Positions 30,400-38,376 of a DNA stretch of 58,941 nucleotides are shown piece by piece. Positions within the stretch are counted from its first letter, which is position 1, and the number at the start of each line of letters is the position of its first letter. The stretch lies in the NCBI GenBank assembly GCA_024645085.1, contig JAHEGN010000008.1:36818-95758 (forward strand), read 5' to 3'. The translations under genes were made by a program, and so were the position numbers. This DNA comes from Rhodobiaceae bacterium. Its GTDB lineage: Bacteria; Pseudomonadota; Alphaproteobacteria; RS24. The notes under the pieces were generated by a model. It saw only the letters and a list, made by a program, of their open reading frames with translations. It was not told the origin of the DNA and made no database searches.

Positions 30400-30960
30400 T
30401 TAGCCGCGTTGTTTGCGCAATCTCATATAAAACGCACCATCGCCGCCATGGCTGGGGGCGGCAGGGCCGAAAGAGACAATATTTTGCGACAGCGGCGGCT
30501 GGGCGCACCAGAGCGGTAATTCGCGGCGCAAAATCCCCTGACCAGCGACGCCTTTGCCTGTAATCACCAGCACCCAAGTCAGCCCACGGCCAACGCTGTG
30601 ATAAATAAATTGCGTCAAAATCGCTTTGGCTTGCGCCGCCGTCATACCGTGTAAGTCAAGCCTTGCCTCAATTTCTAGATGGCCCCGGCTAAGTCGACGG
30701 CGCGCTTTATGTTCAATGGTCACTTCCGGCTGCAGCGCCGGAGCCGGTTTGGCGTTTGGCTTGGCGGCTTGATTGAGGCGCGATGCGGTGGCCCGGATTG
30801 GCTTTTCTGAATGGCCGGCCGTGCGCTTTTTGGTGGCGCTTGGTTTCGCCGCCCTGGCAATTTGCCGACTTTTGTGACGCTTATCGAGCGGGCTTGTTTG
30901 GCTGATTATTTTTTGCCAAAGCGCGGCATCGGCGCCGTCTTCACTCTTACCGCGTGACAT
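30400..30960 (-). CDS. Smr domain protein (MutS2 C-terminal-like nuclease domain)
   Basis: A 186-residue protein with a basic, Ala/Lys-rich N-terminal half of low complexity and a C-terminal Smr domain. The signature LDLHGMTAAQAKAILTQFI and VLVITGKGVAGQGILRRELPLW match stand-alone Smr proteins, which show nicking or RNA-cleaving activity in characterised cases; the role here is unknown. The frame extends upstream into timA, but the ATG at 30960 has AAGGAG seven bases upstream, so I chose it. It follows timA closely on the same strand. Confidence 0.88.
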   Translation of the reverse strand: MSRGKSEDGADAALWQKIISQTSPLDKRHKSRQIARAAKPSATKKRTAGHSEKPIRATASRLNQAAKPNAKPAPALQPEVTIEHKARRRLSRGHLEIEARLDLHGMTAAQAKAILTQFIYHSVGRGLTWVLVITGKGVAGQGILRRELPLWCAQPPLSQNIVSFGPAAPSHGGDGAFYMRLRKQRG

Positions 30961-30961
30961 T

Positions 30962-30979
30962 TTACGCTCCTTACGCTCC
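30962..30979. repeat. 9-bp tandem duplication spanning the timA stop
   Basis: On the minus strand GGAGCGTAA occurs twice in tandem. The first copy contains the timA stop codon and the second supplies the AAGGAG ribosome site of the Smr gene. A small duplication therefore creates the coupling between the two genes. Confidence 0.6.
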
Positions 30980-31660
30980 TGCTTGGGTCGCAACCAATTG
31001 CCAATTCGGATTGGCACTCTTCAGTGGACGCTCAAAGGTCCATAAATCAACACTCGCTGCCGGTTCAGCATCGTCGCGGGTGGTGCCCGTGTGCAGATAA
31101 GAAATCAACTCGGCCCGATAGCGAACATCGAGCTGAACAATACCATTTTCAATGCGCGCGTCTTCCAGCACCGGTCGGTCGAGGCGGGTGATTTGCGTTT
31201 CCAGCTGCTGACCCTCAGCTTGGCGGGCGCTTATCGCATCGGCAAAGCCGGCATATACATCGGCGCCGAGAAAGTCGCGCACATCTTCCAGCCGCTCCGC
31301 GGCAAAGGCGGTTAAGATCATTTCATAGGCACGCGCCGCGCCATCGACAAAGCGATCAGCGTCAAAGGCGGGATCGGCCGCTTGAAAAAATGCCAGCCCA
31401 CGCCCCTCATTCGGGTCTTGCACCAAATCTTCAACCGGCTCGGTTTCGACAAGGCGCAAATCAGGTGCCGGTTTTTTCTCAACCGGTGCTGCTGCCAGTT
31501 TTTTCTTGCCCAAGGCCTCGCGGTTCAGCCCATAGGCACCGCGGCGCGACTTGCCCGCATCTTCATCATTGCGCATGCCCAAAACGCTGCGCAATTTAAT
31601 GCCAACGAAGATGACGATAATTAGCAAAATTAAATTTAACGGATCGATGGTGCACCTCAC
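30971..31660 (-). CDS. timA: Tim44/TimA domain protein
   Basis: A 229-residue homologue of alphaproteobacterial TimA, related to the matrix-side mitochondrial import factor Tim44. A single N-terminal transmembrane helix (LILLIIVIFVGIKL) is followed by a charged linker and a C-terminal Tim44-like domain (RAYEMILTAFAAERLEDVRDFLGADVYAGF onwards, described in two parts) with the typical LDVRYRAELISYL strand. It is divergent from fxsA, which is the common alphaproteobacterial arrangement with secB nearby. The start is a GTG at 31660 without a strong ribosome site, so the extreme N-terminus is uncertain. Function in bacteria is unproven, probably membrane-associated. Confidence 0.88.
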   Translation of the reverse strand: MRCTIDPLNLILLIIVIFVGIKLRSVLGMRNDEDAGKSRRGAYGLNREALGKKKLAAAPVEKKPAPDLRLVETEPVEDLVQDPNEGRGLAFFQAADPAFDADRFVDGAARAYEMILTAFAAERLEDVRDFLGADVYAGFADAISARQAEGQQLETQITRLDRPVLEDARIENGIVQLDVRYRAELISYLHTGTTRDDAEPAASVDLWTFERPLKSANPNWQLVATQAGA

Positions 31661-31764
31661 TTGTCTTTCGCTCTGCTTAGTCCGATACTATGACGAGTTT
31701 TAACCGAGATTGCAAAGCCTCGCCAGGCTACGCAGTGACGCAGTCACACAAGTGGAGCTGACTT

Positions 31765-32226
31765 ATGAGCGGCCTTTTCCTTTTTATCCTTATCCTTCTG
31801 CCGGTTATTGAGATCAGCCTGTTTATTTATGTCGGCGGCATTATTGGCCCCGGGGTAACGATACTACTTATTGTCGCCAGCGCCATGCTGGGCCTATCTA
31901 CCATGCGGCGGCAGGGCATGACGACGCTGGCCAGCGCTCAGCGCGCACAAGCCGAGGGTCGCGCCCCCGTGGCCGAGGTTGGTAACGGTATTGTCATTCT
32001 ATTGGCCGGTCTATTGCTGCTTATTCCTGGGTTTTTGACAGATGCCATTGGCTTGATGTTATTGCTCCAACCAATCCGCAGTCTGATTTTTGAAACAGTA
32101 TTGGTTTTGCTTGTTCCCGCCCTATTTGCAGGCTTCGGCATGACCGCCAATAATATGGCAGCCGACGTCACGGACCTAGAAGACGGCATTATTGAGGGCG
32201 ACTACACAATTAATGATGATGATTAA
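31765..32226 (+). CDS. fxsA: FxsA family membrane protein
   Basis: FxsA is a small inner-membrane protein; in E. coli its overproduction relieves F-plasmid exclusion of phage T7, but its normal role is unknown. The 153 residues include four hydrophobic segments: LFLFILILLPVIEISLFI, GVTILLIVASAMLGL, GIVILLAGLLLLIPG and a C-terminal FETVLVLLVPALFAG, with the family FLTDAIGLMLL stretch. It is preceded by a GGAG ribosome site, is divergent from timA, and precedes secB by 90 bp. Confidence 0.92.
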   Translation: MSGLFLFILILLPVIEISLFIYVGGIIGPGVTILLIVASAMLGLSTMRRQGMTTLASAQRAQAEGRAPVAEVGNGIVILLAGLLLLIPGFLTDAIGLMLLLQPIRSLIFETVLVLLVPALFAGFGMTANNMAADVTDLEDGIIEGDYTINDDD

Positions 32227-32316
32227 CCGCGACGATGAATTGCACCGGCGTTCAACAAGTGTTAAGAGCATGGCCTTACGTTACTCACCACCGACACGCA
32301 TCTATAGGAGTTAACA

Positions 32317-32820
32317 ATGACTGATAAAAAAACAGAGAATGTCGAAGCAACAACCGAAAACACGCAGCAAGTTGGTATGCAGGTTTTGGCGCAATATGTG
32401 CGCGACCTATCATTTGAAAATCCCGGCGCGCCAAATTTCGCCGCCGCCAATAGCCCAGGCGTAAATGTCAGCGCCAATGTTGGGGCCCGCAAATTCTCTG
32501 ACACAGATTATGAAGTCAGCCTCAAATTCAAAATAGAAGCCAAGGTCGAAGATGACAATGTACAGTTTATCGCCGAGCTGGATTATTGCGGCGTTTTCCG
32601 CCTGATGAATATTCCAGAAAATGACGTACGCCCAATATTATTGATTGAGGCGCCGCGCCAGCTTTTCCCTTTTGCCCGCCGTGTATTAGCCGACGCAACG
32701 CGCGACGGTGGCTACCCACCGATTATGCTAGACCCGATTGATTTCATGGAATTATACCGCCAAGGTGAAAACCAGCCAGCGGCCTCAGATGACAAAGCGG
32801 GCGACAAAGAAATTAATTAA
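32317..32820 (+). CDS. secB: Protein-export chaperone SecB
   Basis: SecB keeps preproteins unfolded and passes them to SecA. The 167-residue sequence has the conserved [15 protein letters not shown] segment near the N-terminus and the [20 protein letters not shown](I) region near the C-terminus that forms the peptide-binding surface, together with an acidic C-terminal tail. A TAGGAG ribosome site lies seven bases before the ATG. It faces dnaQ, and the two stop codons share bases at 32817-32820. Confidence 0.97.
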   Translation: MTDKKTENVEATTENTQQVGMQVLAQYVRDLSFENPGAPNFAAANSPGVNVSANVGARKFSDTDYEVSLKFKIEAKVEDDNVQFIAELDYCGVFRLMNIPENDVRPILLIEAPRQLFPFARRVLADATRDGGYPPIMLDPIDFMELYRQGENQPAASDDKAGDKEIN

Positions 32821-33545
32821 TCGGCCTCCGGGCCATCTTCTTTGAGCCAAATGGCGCGCTGCGGCAAGCTTTGTAAAAACGCCATATGGGCGCGCTTTTC
32901 TTCTTCGTTTAAACGAGACGCCAGCGCTTGCGGGCGCCGCCGCATCGGTTGGCGTGGCGAAAGCGCTTGGCTAGCTTCAGAAGTTTCAGCTTGGCGCACT
33001 TCGCTGCCGGCTGATTGGAACACCAAACCAGACTGCCGGCCGCCGGTGAGCTCCAAATAAACGCCCGCCAAAAGCTCGCTGTCGATCAGCGCGCCGTGCA
33101 AATCGCGGCCGGAATTATCGACCCCAAAACGGCGGCATAGCGCGTCAAGACTGGCCGGTGCGCCGGGGTATTTATTGCGTGCCATGGTCAATGTATCGAC
33201 GGCGCGGGCGTCGGGCAGTGTTGGCTTGCCGATTTTTTCCAATTCGGCATTGAGGAATTTCATGTCAAAATTAGCGTTATGAATGACCAGCGGGTCATTG
33301 CCGATAAACGCCAAGAAATCGTCGGCAATATCGGCGAAACGCGGCTTGTCGGCAAGAAATTTGGCGCTCAGCCCGTGGACTTTTTCCGCCGAAGCCGGCA
33401 TGTCGCGGTCTGGGTTAATATAGACGTGATATATGTTTTCGGTCGGCAATCGGTTGATCAATTCGATGCACCCAATTTCGACAATGCGGTCGCCGCTGGC
33501 CGGATCAAATCCGGTGGTTTCCGTGTCTAAAACAATCTCACGCAC
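32817..33545 (-). CDS. dnaQ: DNA polymerase III epsilon subunit (3'-5' proofreading exonuclease)
   Basis: DnaQ proofreads for the replicative polymerase. The ExoI motif is [19 protein letters not shown] (D-x-E), ExoII is [13 protein letters not shown] and ExoIII is [17 protein letters not shown]. The longest frame starts inside coaE. A GTG at 33545 just after the coaE stop, with AAGGA upstream, begins [11 protein letters not shown], the family start, and gives 242 residues. It ends the ppsR-maf-aroE-coaE-dnaQ run; its stop overlaps the secB stop by four bases. Confidence 0.95.
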   Translation of the reverse strand: MREIVLDTETTGFDPASGDRIVEIGCIELINRLPTENIYHVYINPDRDMPASAEKVHGLSAKFLADKPRFADIADDFLAFIGNDPLVIHNANFDMKFLNAELEKIGKPTLPDARAVDTLTMARNKYPGAPASLDALCRRFGVDNSGRDLHGALIDSELLAGVYLELTGGRQSGLVFQSAGSEVRQAETSEASQALSPRQPMRRRPQALASRLNEEEKRAHMAFLQSLPQRAIWLKEDGPEAD

Positions 33546-33546
33546 T

Positions 33547-34194
33547 TTATTGTCCTTTCGCCCGGGCTTGATAACGGGCTTTGCGCGCCTCATAGGCCTG
33601 ACCGGTGCGCCCCTGCAATTGGCTCATAATATCGCGCACCTGCCGGCGCGCGTCTTCCACCGATATTGAGCTGTCCACAATAAAGTCGGCGCGCTGGCGC
33701 TTTTCCGCGTCGGGCACTTGTTTGGCGAGAATATCATTAAAGCGTTCTTCGCTCATGCCCGGGCGGGCCAGAACGCGGGCCTTTTGTATGTCGGCCGGCG
33801 CGCTAACGACAACCGTGCAATCGACAAAACCCTCGCCGCCAGTTTCAAATAAGAGCGGAATATCGAGCAAGACAAATGGTGTTTGTTTTTGCACCTCGGC
33901 TTCCAGAAAGTGCATTTGCGACGCGCCAGCCAGCGGGTGCACAATGGCCTCCAGCTGTTTTAATTTTTCCGCGTCTTTCAAGACCACTTGTCCCAAAATC
34001 GCCCGATCCACCGACCCATCGACAATCGCCTCGGGGCACAGGGCGCCAATTGGCTCCACCGCGGCGCCGTTTTTTTCATACAGGGCATGAACCGCCGCAT
34101 CGGCGTCATAGCGCGGCACGCCCTCGTCTTCGAACAGGCTGGCGGTGAGCGTTTTGCCCATGCCGATTGAACCGGTTAAGCCAATTAAAAACAT
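33547..34194 (-). CDS. coaE: Dephospho-CoA kinase
   Basis: CoaE performs the last step of coenzyme A synthesis, phosphorylating the 3' hydroxyl of the ribose. The P-loop is [12 protein letters not shown] at the N-terminus. [14 protein letters not shown] and [21 protein letters not shown] match family motifs. The 215 residues include a slightly long C-terminal basic tail. Its ATG overlaps the aroE stop (TAATG), and its stop lies one base before the dnaQ GTG. With coaA at 26.3 kb, two CoA-pathway kinases are in this window. Confidence 0.97.
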   Translation of the reverse strand: MFLIGLTGSIGMGKTLTASLFEDEGVPRYDADAAVHALYEKNGAAVEPIGALCPEAIVDGSVDRAILGQVVLKDAEKLKQLEAIVHPLAGASQMHFLEAEVQKQTPFVLLDIPLLFETGGEGFVDCTVVVSAPADIQKARVLARPGMSEERFNDILAKQVPDAEKRQRADFIVDSSISVEDARRQVRDIMSQLQGRTGQAYEARKARYQARAKGQ

Positions 34195-35054
34195 TATGCT
34201 TCTCCCAAATCAGCCATAAGGCGAGCCCGCAGGGCGGCGTCAACGGGTGGCTTAACACCAAACCATGTTTCAAACGACAGCGCCGCCTGATTCATCAACA
34301 TGCCTAAACCATCAACGGCAATATATCCACCAGCCCGCGCCATTTGCAGCAGCGGCGTGTGCAGTGGCGTGTACACAATGTCGCTGACCATAGCTCCGGA
34401 GGCCAAGCCGTCGAGCGACAGCTCAAGCGGCGGATGGCCGCCCATGCCAAGGCTGGTAGCATTGACCAAAAGCCCGCAATCGGCCAGCCCCTCATGGCGC
34501 TGGGCCCAATCAACAATGGTGCATTGCGTTGGGCTGTCGTCAAGAAGCGCCGCCAAGGGCTCGGCCCGCGCCCGTGTGCGATTGGCAAGGGTGATGTGCG
34601 GCGCGCCGGCTTCAGCAAGGGCGACGATTATCGCCCGCGTGGCGCCGCCAGCCCCCAGAACCACCGCCGGTTGACCGCGCCAGTTGCCTGCCGCGGCATC
34701 AAGGGCGGCGATAAAACCAGCGCCGTCTGTGTTGCTGCCGATAATCTCGCCATCGTCAAATAATAGCGTGTTCACCGCACCCAATTTAGCGGCGGCGGCA
34801 TCGCACCGGTTGACTGCGGCAAAGGCGGTTTCCTTGTGCGGAATGGTGACATTGGCGCCGATAAAACCGACCCGCGCCATGGCCTCAAGGGCGCCGCGAA
34901 AATCAGCCTCGGGCGATATTGGGCAGCGGTCATATTGTGCCGATAAGCCCAATTGTTCGATCCAGCCATTGTGGATCAGCGGCGACCGCGAATGGGTGAC
35001 GGGCCAGCCAATAATGCCAGTCCGTTGGCGCTCTTGTGGGTCGGCTTGGCTCAT
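34194..35054 (-). CDS. aroE: Shikimate dehydrogenase
   Basis: AroE reduces 3-dehydroshikimate with NADPH in aromatic amino-acid synthesis. Substrate site residues appear in GWPVTHSRSPLIHNGW and NVTIPHKETAF (catalytic Lys). The NADP-binding loop is VVLGAGGATRAII, followed by NRTRARAEPL. The C-terminal DGLGMLMNQAALSFETWFG is typical. At 286 residues it is standard. It overlaps both neighbours: ATGA with maf upstream and TAATG with coaE downstream, so all three are coupled. Confidence 0.97.
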   Translation of the reverse strand: MSQADPQERQRTGIIGWPVTHSRSPLIHNGWIEQLGLSAQYDRCPISPEADFRGALEAMARVGFIGANVTIPHKETAFAAVNRCDAAAAKLGAVNTLLFDDGEIIGSNTDGAGFIAALDAAAGNWRGQPAVVLGAGGATRAIIVALAEAGAPHITLANRTRARAEPLAALLDDSPTQCTIVDWAQRHEGLADCGLLVNATSLGMGGHPPLELSLDGLASGAMVSDIVYTPLHTPLLQMARAGGYIAVDGLGMLMNQAALSFETWFGVKPPVDAALRARLMADLGEA

Positions 35055-35638
35055 TGGCTTAGGCCGCCGTGCTGCCGCAGGGCGCCCAGCAAGGGCAAAA
35101 GCGGCAAGCCGAGAGTGGAAAAATAGTCACCCTCAATGGCATCAAACAAATGTGCGCCCAAGCCTTCAAGCTGATAACAGCCAACCGAGGCGAGCACCGC
35201 CTCGCCAGCTTCTGCCAAATAAATATCGAGGAAAGTGTCGCTAAAATCGCGCACGCTGAGGGTCACGCTCTCGCTGTGCTGCCAGAGGGTTTGCCCATTT
35301 TCCAAGACCACAACGCCGCCAATTAATTGGTGTTTTTTACCACGGAAAAATTGCAAATTCTGCCGCGCCTCATCTAATGATGCAGGCTTGTCAAACAGCC
35401 GACCATCGCATAACAGCAATTGATCGGCCCCAATAACCAGCCCGTCGACCGACACGGCGCTGGCTTTGGCCTCAGCCAAACCAATCGCCAGACCGGCCGG
35501 GTCGCCTTGGTATTTTTGCTTTAGCGCATCTTCATCAACCCCCGATGGCGCGACATCAAATTGCAGGCCAGCGCCGGTTAAAATAGTGGCGCGCACGACG
35601 CTTTTAGACGCCAGTGTAAGAGGTTTGGAAAGCTTCAT
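35051..35638 (-). CDS. maf: Maf family nucleoside triphosphate pyrophosphatase
   Basis: Maf proteins hydrolyse modified or canonical NTPs and are linked to house-cleaning and septum control. The 195-residue sequence opens with LTLASKSVVRATILTGAGL and has GADQLLLCDGRLFDKP with the catalytic Asp region. The middle RDFSDTFLDIYL and ending FSTLGLPLLPLLGALR are family-like. Its stop overlaps the aroE start as ATGA, and it begins six bases after ppsR. Which nucleotide it prefers cannot be told. Confidence 0.93.
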   Translation of the reverse strand: MKLSKPLTLASKSVVRATILTGAGLQFDVAPSGVDEDALKQKYQGDPAGLAIGLAEAKASAVSVDGLVIGADQLLLCDGRLFDKPASLDEARQNLQFFRGKKHQLIGGVVVLENGQTLWQHSESVTLSVRDFSDTFLDIYLAEAGEAVLASVGCYQLEGLGAHLFDAIEGDYFSTLGLPLLPLLGALRQHGGLSQ

Positions 35639-35644
35639 AATGGT

Positions 35645-36481
35645 CTACTTTTTACGCATTTCAGGATCGGGTTCATGATCATTGTAGAGGTTCAAAATGG
35701 CGCTGGCCACCTCTTCAATGGAGCGCCGCGTCACGTCGAGAACCGGCCATTTTTGCCGCGCAAATAAGCGCCGCGCGTCAGCCGTTTCGGTTTTGATAAG
35801 ATCCGGATCAACATATTCCGTCTCGGCGTCTTCGTTCAAACTCATCAAGCGGTTTTTGCGCACTTGCACCAAACGCTCTGTGCTGGTGGTCAAGCCAACC
35901 ACCAAGGGGCGGCGCACGTCGAGCAATTCTTGCGGCGGCGCAATGCCCGGCACCAGCGGCACATTGGCGGCCTTAATGCCGCGATTGGCCAAATACATAC
36001 AGGTCGGGGTTTTTGACGTGCGACTAACGCCAGTCAAAATAATATCGGCATCGTCGAGATCGCCCTGACTTTGGCCATCATCGTGTTGAATGGTATAATT
36101 AAGCGCCGCAATGCGGCGAAAATAATCAGTGTCCATAGCGTGCTGGCCGCCCGGTTTACCGCTGATTTCAGCGTTCAAATAGGCACCCAAGGCGGTAACA
36201 AAAGGGTCGAGCACGGACATGCAGGGAATGTTAAGCTGGTCGCAGGCCTGCTGCAGTTTTTTGCGCAAGTCAGCGTCCAAGATAGAATACATGACCGGCC
36301 CGGGGTTCTCGGTGACCGAGCCAATGGCGCGGGTCAGCGCCTTTTGCCCGCGCACCAAACCATAGGAATGTTCAACCGCTTGCGCGTCGACAAACTGCGC
36401 ACAAACCGCCTTTGCCAAAGCGTTGACGGTTTCACCCGTACTGTCAGAAATCATATGTAGGTGAAAATAAGTGACGCTCAC
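35645..36481 (-). CDS. ppsR: Bifunctional PEP synthase/PPDK regulatory protein (kinase-pyrophosphorylase, DUF299)
   Basis: This family switches PEP synthase or pyruvate phosphate dikinase off and on by ADP-dependent phosphorylation and phosphate-dependent dephosphorylation. The diagnostic core is ADIILTGVSRTSKTPTCMYL, a P-loop-like segment, with N-terminal FHLHMISDSTGETVNALA. The longest frame begins at 36559, but homologues start close to YFHLHMISDSTGE, so I prefer the GTG at 36481, which has GGAG upstream; that gives 278 residues. It is the first gene leftwards from the origin and heads ppsR-maf-aroE-coaE-dnaQ. The target kinase gene is not in the window. Confidence 0.92.
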   Translation of the reverse strand: MSVTYFHLHMISDSTGETVNALAKAVCAQFVDAQAVEHSYGLVRGQKALTRAIGSVTENPGPVMYSILDADLRKKLQQACDQLNIPCMSVLDPFVTALGAYLNAEISGKPGGQHAMDTDYFRRIAALNYTIQHDDGQSQGDLDDADIILTGVSRTSKTPTCMYLANRGIKAANVPLVPGIAPPQELLDVRRPLVVGLTTSTERLVQVRKNRLMSLNEDAETEYVDPDLIKTETADARRLFARQKWPVLDVTRRSIEEVASAILNLYNDHEPDPEMRKK

Positions 36482-36551
36482 GTCGGCTCCAGACAATGTG
36501 AATAATGTTAATAGCGAGGATAAGTCGCCCCCCGCAGCAAGCCAAGCTATT

Positions 36552-36560
36552 TTGTTCACA
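36552..36560 (+). promoter_or_regulatory. DnaA box 1 (TTGTTCACA)
   Basis: One base differs from TTATNCACA (G at position 3). It lies 71 bp from the ppsR start, so DnaA bound here could also influence ppsR. Confidence 0.6.
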
Positions 36561-36678
36561 ATCGGTGTTTTTCCATACGCCGGTTTGCACCGGGTTATTA
36601 ACTCGCCGCAAACACCTTGTCATATCGGGGATAAAATATCGGCCGCTCCAGCAAGCCTATTTATCCCTCTTATTAACG

Positions 36679-36687
36679 TTATTCACA
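36679..36687 (+). promoter_or_regulatory. DnaA box 2 (TTATTCACA)
   Basis: Full match to TTATNCACA, in the middle of the ppsR-hemE gap and next to a GCGCGC inverted repeat at 36689-36712. Confidence 0.75.
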
Positions 36688-36764
36688 GGCGCGCTTGCGT
36701 CAGTATGCGCGCTGGTTTTTTTCTGTGCTGTTTATAATATGCAGAAATATTTTTGTTTTCCCCA

Positions 36765-36773
36765 TTATTCACA
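36765..36773 (+). promoter_or_regulatory. DnaA box 3 (TTATTCACA)
   Basis: Full match to TTATNCACA. It follows an AT-rich tract and is five bases from the next box, in the same orientation. Confidence 0.75.
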
Positions 36774-36778
36774 GCCAG

Positions 36779-36787
36779 CTATCCACA
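36779..36787 (+). promoter_or_regulatory. DnaA box 4 (CTATCCACA)
   Basis: Differs from TTATCCACA only at the first base. Together with box 3 it forms a close tandem pair on the hemE side of the origin. Confidence 0.7.
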
Positions 36788-36796
36788 GGCCAAGAT

Positions 36797-36805
36797 TGTG
36801 GGCAA
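36797..36805 (-). promoter_or_regulatory. Possible weak DnaA box (TTGCCCACA, inverted)
   Basis: Two mismatches from TTATCCACA, in opposite orientation, nine bases after box 4. A low-affinity site is possible. Confidence 0.35.
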
Positions 36806-36860
36806 AACACCGACTAATGAATAATCCCCAGAAAGCTTGCGACACAACAACAACTACTAT

Positions 36861-36878
36861 TATTTATCTATATAAATA
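36861..36878. repeat. AT inverted repeat at the hemE edge of oriC
   Basis: TATTTAT and ATAAATA flank a four-base centre, a perfect 7-bp inverted repeat 23 bp before the hemE ATG. It could be the easily melted part of the origin, part of the hemE promoter, or both. Confidence 0.5.
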
Positions 36879-36901
36879 GAATGGTTCAGTGAAAGTTTAA
36901 T

Positions 36902-37927
36902 ATGTCTATGAAACCTCTGCTTCAGCTCTTTGCCCATCAAGACGTTCCCGATGTGCCACCAATTTGGTTGATGCGCCAAGCGGGTCGATATCTTCCAGAG
37001 TATCGTGCAACGCGTGAAACAGCAGGCGGGTTTCTCAATCTTTGTTACACGCCAGAGCTAGCAGAGGAAGTTACTCTGCAACCTATTCGCCGTTATGGGT
37101 TTGATGCGTCAATTTTATTTGCTGATATTTTGCTCATCCCGCAAGCCCTCGGGCAGAAGTTGTGGTTTGAGACCGGGGAAGGCCCGCGGCTGACGCCGAC
37201 TGTTAATGCTGATGGCTTAGAGGGTAGCGATATTATGCAGACGTTGGCGCCGGTTGCTCAAACGGTGGCGCGGCTATCAAAAAGCCTTCCTCCGGAGACC
37301 ACATTGATTGGGTTTGCCGGTGCTCCATGGACGGTTGCGACCTATATGGTGGCGGGTCGCGGGACGCCAGACCAAGCGCCGGCGCGCGAGTTGGCACTAA
37401 ATAATCCGAATGATTTTCAAGCGATTATCGACCTATTGGTGGCGGCAACGATTGAGTATTTGTCGGCACAGATTGAAGCCGGTGCAGAAGTGGTGCAGAT
37501 TTTTGAGAGCTGGGCCGGTTCCTTGCGCGGGGTCGAGTTTGAGCGTTGGTGTATTGAGCCGGTAGCTGAAATTATTGCTGGCCTGCGGGCGCGCGGACAT
37601 CAGCAGCCGGTGATTGGTTTTCCGCGCGCTGCTGATTATGACATGGGGGTCTATGTTGCGCGCACCAAATGTCAGGCTCTGGGGTTAGATACATTCGCCA
37701 ATCGGCGCGAGATTATGGCGCAAGTGCCAGAAGAAATAATTCTGCAGGGCAATTTAGATCCGCTGGTTCTGGTTGAAGGTGGCGATGCTCTGGATAGAGC
37801 CGTTGATGAGATTTTTGACGACTTTGCTGGTCGGCGTTTTATTTTTAATCTTGGCCATGGTATTGTGCCGCACACACCACCCGACCATGTTGCTCAACTG
37901 GTTAAAAAAATAAGGAAAATAAAATGA
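36902..37927 (+). CDS. hemE: Uroporphyrinogen decarboxylase
   Basis: HemE decarboxylates uroporphyrinogen III to coproporphyrinogen III in heme synthesis. The family signature PIWLMRQAGRYLPEYRA is at residues 20-36. Further matches include ASILFADILLIPQALG, IGFAGAPWTVATYM and the C-terminal FNLGHGIVPHTPPDHV. At 341 residues it is standard. It is the first gene rightwards from oriC, as in Caulobacter, and overlaps hemJ by four bases (ATGA). No strong ribosome site is visible; a second Met two codons on is an alternative start. Confidence 0.98.
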   Translation: MSMKPLLQLFAHQDVPDVPPIWLMRQAGRYLPEYRATRETAGGFLNLCYTPELAEEVTLQPIRRYGFDASILFADILLIPQALGQKLWFETGEGPRLTPTVNADGLEGSDIMQTLAPVAQTVARLSKSLPPETTLIGFAGAPWTVATYMVAGRGTPDQAPARELALNNPNDFQAIIDLLVAATIEYLSAQIEAGAEVVQIFESWAGSLRGVEFERWCIEPVAEIIAGLRARGHQQPVIGFPRAADYDMGVYVARTKCQALGLDTFANRREIMAQVPEEIILQGNLDPLVLVEGGDALDRAVDEIFDDFAGRRFIFNLGHGIVPHTPPDHVAQLVKKIRKIK

Positions 37928-38370
37928 CCATATTATTGGACCTACAAGAATGGCTGGAAGCTTTTCATATCATCTCTGTGATGTTTTGGATGGCTGGCAT
38001 GTATTATTTGCCGCGCCTGTTTGTCTATCACGCGGAAGCTATGGAGGCCGGTGAACCGCATCAGACATTTGAAAAAATGGAACATAATCTTTTACGGATT
38101 ATTATGAACCCAGCCTTGATTGCGACATGGATTTTTGGGCTGCTATTGTTATCGCGCCCAGGGTTTTGGGAAGGCGCCGGATATTGGCTGATTGTTAAAT
38201 TATGTTTTGTGGTATTTCTGACCGGCTATCACGGCTTTTTGGCCTCATCGCGGAAGAAGTTTCTCTCGGGCACTTCGCCGCGCTCGTCGCGGTTTTATCG
38301 AATGATTAATGAAATTCCGCCAGTTCTGACGGTTTTCATCGTTATTTTGGTGGTTGTTCAGCCGTTTTAG
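37924..38370 (+). CDS. hemJ: Protoporphyrinogen IX oxidase HemJ
   Basis: HemJ is the membrane protoporphyrinogen oxidase of most alphaproteobacteria. The 148-residue protein has four predicted helices: AFHIISVMFWMAGMYYLPRL, ALIATWIFGLLLL, WLIVKLCFVVFLTGYHG and VLTVFIVILVVV. His15 and Lys92 correspond to residues essential in studied HemJ proteins. Its ATG overlaps the hemE stop, so the two heme genes are co-translated. In many relatives hemH sits between hemE and hemJ; it is absent here. Confidence 0.94.
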   Translation: MTILLDLQEWLEAFHIISVMFWMAGMYYLPRLFVYHAEAMEAGEPHQTFEKMEHNLLRIIMNPALIATWIFGLLLLSRPGFWEGAGYWLIVKLCFVVFLTGYHGFLASSRKKFLSGTSPRSSRFYRMINEIPPVLTVFIVILVVVQPF

Positions 38371-38376
38371 CAGCGC

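Larger units (their letters stand above)
36482..36901. other. Probable chromosomal replication origin oriC
   Basis: This 420-bp gene-free region lies between divergent ppsR and hemE, the classic alphaproteobacterial origin site next to hemE. It holds four close matches to the DnaA box TTATNCACA (36552, 36679, 36765, 36779) and a weaker inverted one at 36797. It also has an AT-rich tract at 36730-36760 and another at 36845-36900, the latter with a perfect TATTTAT/ATAAATA inverted repeat suited to unwinding. I see no GANTC or GATC site and no TTAA-N7-TTAA CtrA site. Gene orientation switches here, and parS sites lie 7-9 kb away. An open frame of 124 codons crosses the region but does not look like a protein. 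Confidence 0.88.

Noticed and set aside
34684-35244. 186-codon open frame antisense to aroE and maf
   Set aside because: Crosses two overlapping real genes; composition is Arg/Ala/Pro/Ser typical of shadow frames.
36071-36460. 129-codon open frame antisense to ppsR
   Set aside because: Complete overlap with conserved ppsR sequence and no ribosome site or motif.
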